NCBI GenBank assembly: GCA_934630555.1 | Contig: CAKTXB010000004.1 | Span: 1-25,162 of the forward strand | Direction of reading: 5' to 3' | DNA from: an uncultured Oscillospiraceae bacterium | GTDB lineage: Bacteria; Bacillota; Clostridia; Oscillospirales; Oscillospiraceae | DNA length: 25,162 bases | Shown here: piece by piece, positions 24,851 through 25,162 of the stretch | Layout of the letters: each line of letters starts with the position of its first letter | Numbering within the stretch: position 1 is the stretch's first letter | Notes under the pieces: model-generated | The model's database searches: none | What the model was told of the DNA's origin: nothing | The model's input: only the letters and a program-made list of their open reading frames with translations | Program-made: the position numbers and the translations under genes

Positions 24851-25050
24851 GATGCTCTTTGAAAAAAATCGGAGCCGGAAGGGCGTATGCCGAGGCCCGA
24901 GCCGCAAATACAAGTAAGACAAAGCCATATCGGCCCTTGTATCGACTACAGGACCCACGATGCGATACACCCTACGGCAACACCGCACACTTCGGCAAGC
25001 AGAGCCGCCAAAGCGCACGAACGTAATTGCGCGGTGTCGCCCTTGTCCTC

Positions 25051-25162
25051 TTACGCGTTATAGGTGCTCGCGGCGGTATTTCCGCCGTGACCCGTCCAAT
25101 TCGTGTGGAAGAACGCGCCGCGCGGCGCGTCCAGCCGCTCGTAGGTGTGCGCGCCGAAATAG
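25051..25162 (-). CDS. gnd: 6-phosphogluconate dehydrogenase, decarboxylating (C-terminal end only)
   Basis: The minus frame from the right edge reads 36 codons to TAA at 25051-25053 and starts with YFGAHTYERLDAPRGAFFHT. This matches the conserved end of 6-phosphogluconate dehydrogenase (E. coli has YFGAHTYKRIDKEGVFHTEW). The enzyme oxidises 6-phosphogluconate to ribulose 5-phosphate with NADP in the oxidative pentose phosphate pathway. The tail after NWT is longer than in E. coli. The gene is cut by the window edge, so completeness cannot be judged. Confidence 0.88.
   Translation of the reverse strand, partial: YFGAHTYERLDAPRGAFFHTNWTGHGGNTAASTYNA

Larger units (their letters stand above)
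24586..25050. other. Intergenic region between ATC operon and gnd
   Basis: This 465-base gap contains the operon promoter and dyad (24605-24656), an AT-rich stretch to about 24780, a strong terminator hairpin (24811-24850) and about 200 bases of GC-rich sequence between that hairpin and the gnd stop. A 92-codon open frame on the minus strand runs through the terminator and has no ribosome site, so I do not count it. I see no tRNA or other RNA gene. Confidence 0.5.

Noticed and set aside
24740..25018. A 92-codon minus-strand open frame after gnd
   Set aside because: It runs through the strong terminator hairpin, has a GTG start without a ribosome site and an arginine/serine/cysteine-rich product typical of chance reading.

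Overview
The window looks like a chromosomal segment of an anaerobic, gut-type member of the Clostridia (Bacillota), perhaps Oscillospirales. This rests on strong AGGAGG-type ribosome binding sites, tightly packed operons, a moderately high GC content, a KDPG aldolase with a C-terminal VOC-like extension, and a catabolic gene content built around amino acid, purine and acyl-CoA chemistry. Genus-level assignment is not possible from the sequence alone. I see no tRNA, rRNA, CRISPR array, insertion sequence or phage gene.

Region 1 (about 110-5700) is a purine-use locus. A minus-strand operon runs from an AtzA/SsnA-type amidohydrolase through adenine deaminase (ade) to an NCS2/AzgA-type nucleobase permease and ends at a strong bidirectional hairpin. 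A divergent MerR-family activator with a GyrI-like effector domain faces it. The operon promoter has the long 19-bp spacer typical of MerR targets, and a perfect 15-bp palindrome lies inside that spacer.

Region 2 (5875-8342) holds a family I (Pct/YdiF-type) CoA-transferase and a GntR/FCD regulator. Region 3 (8662-10657) is a 2-keto-3-deoxygluconate module: KDPG/KHG aldolase followed by KDG kinase. Region 4 (10874-14529) is an acyl-CoA operon: family III (CaiB/BaiF) CoA-transferase, enoyl-CoA hydratase, and a fumarate-reductase-like flavoprotein that is interrupted by a single in-frame TAA at codon 22, just after its FAD-binding glycine motif.

Region 5 (14776-24585) is the most interesting. 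It reads as one long minus-strand operon from a promoter with a perfect TTGACA box and a dyad over its -10. The order is: a small protein of the 2-amino-thiazoline-4-carboxylate (ATC) hydrolase family; a complete branched-chain-amino-acid-type ABC importer (LivK, H, M, G, F); an L-cysteine desulfidase; an M20 amidohydrolase; and a 610-residue fusion of a pyrroline-5-carboxylate-reductase-like domain to a second ATC-hydrolase-like domain. I infer a pathway that imports a sulfur heterocycle or cysteine conjugate, opens the ring, removes a carbamoyl or acyl group and degrades the cysteine released to pyruvate, ammonia and sulfide.

The right edge carries the last 36 codons of 6-phosphogluconate dehydrogenase (gnd, minus strand) and a strong hairpin terminator downstream of it.
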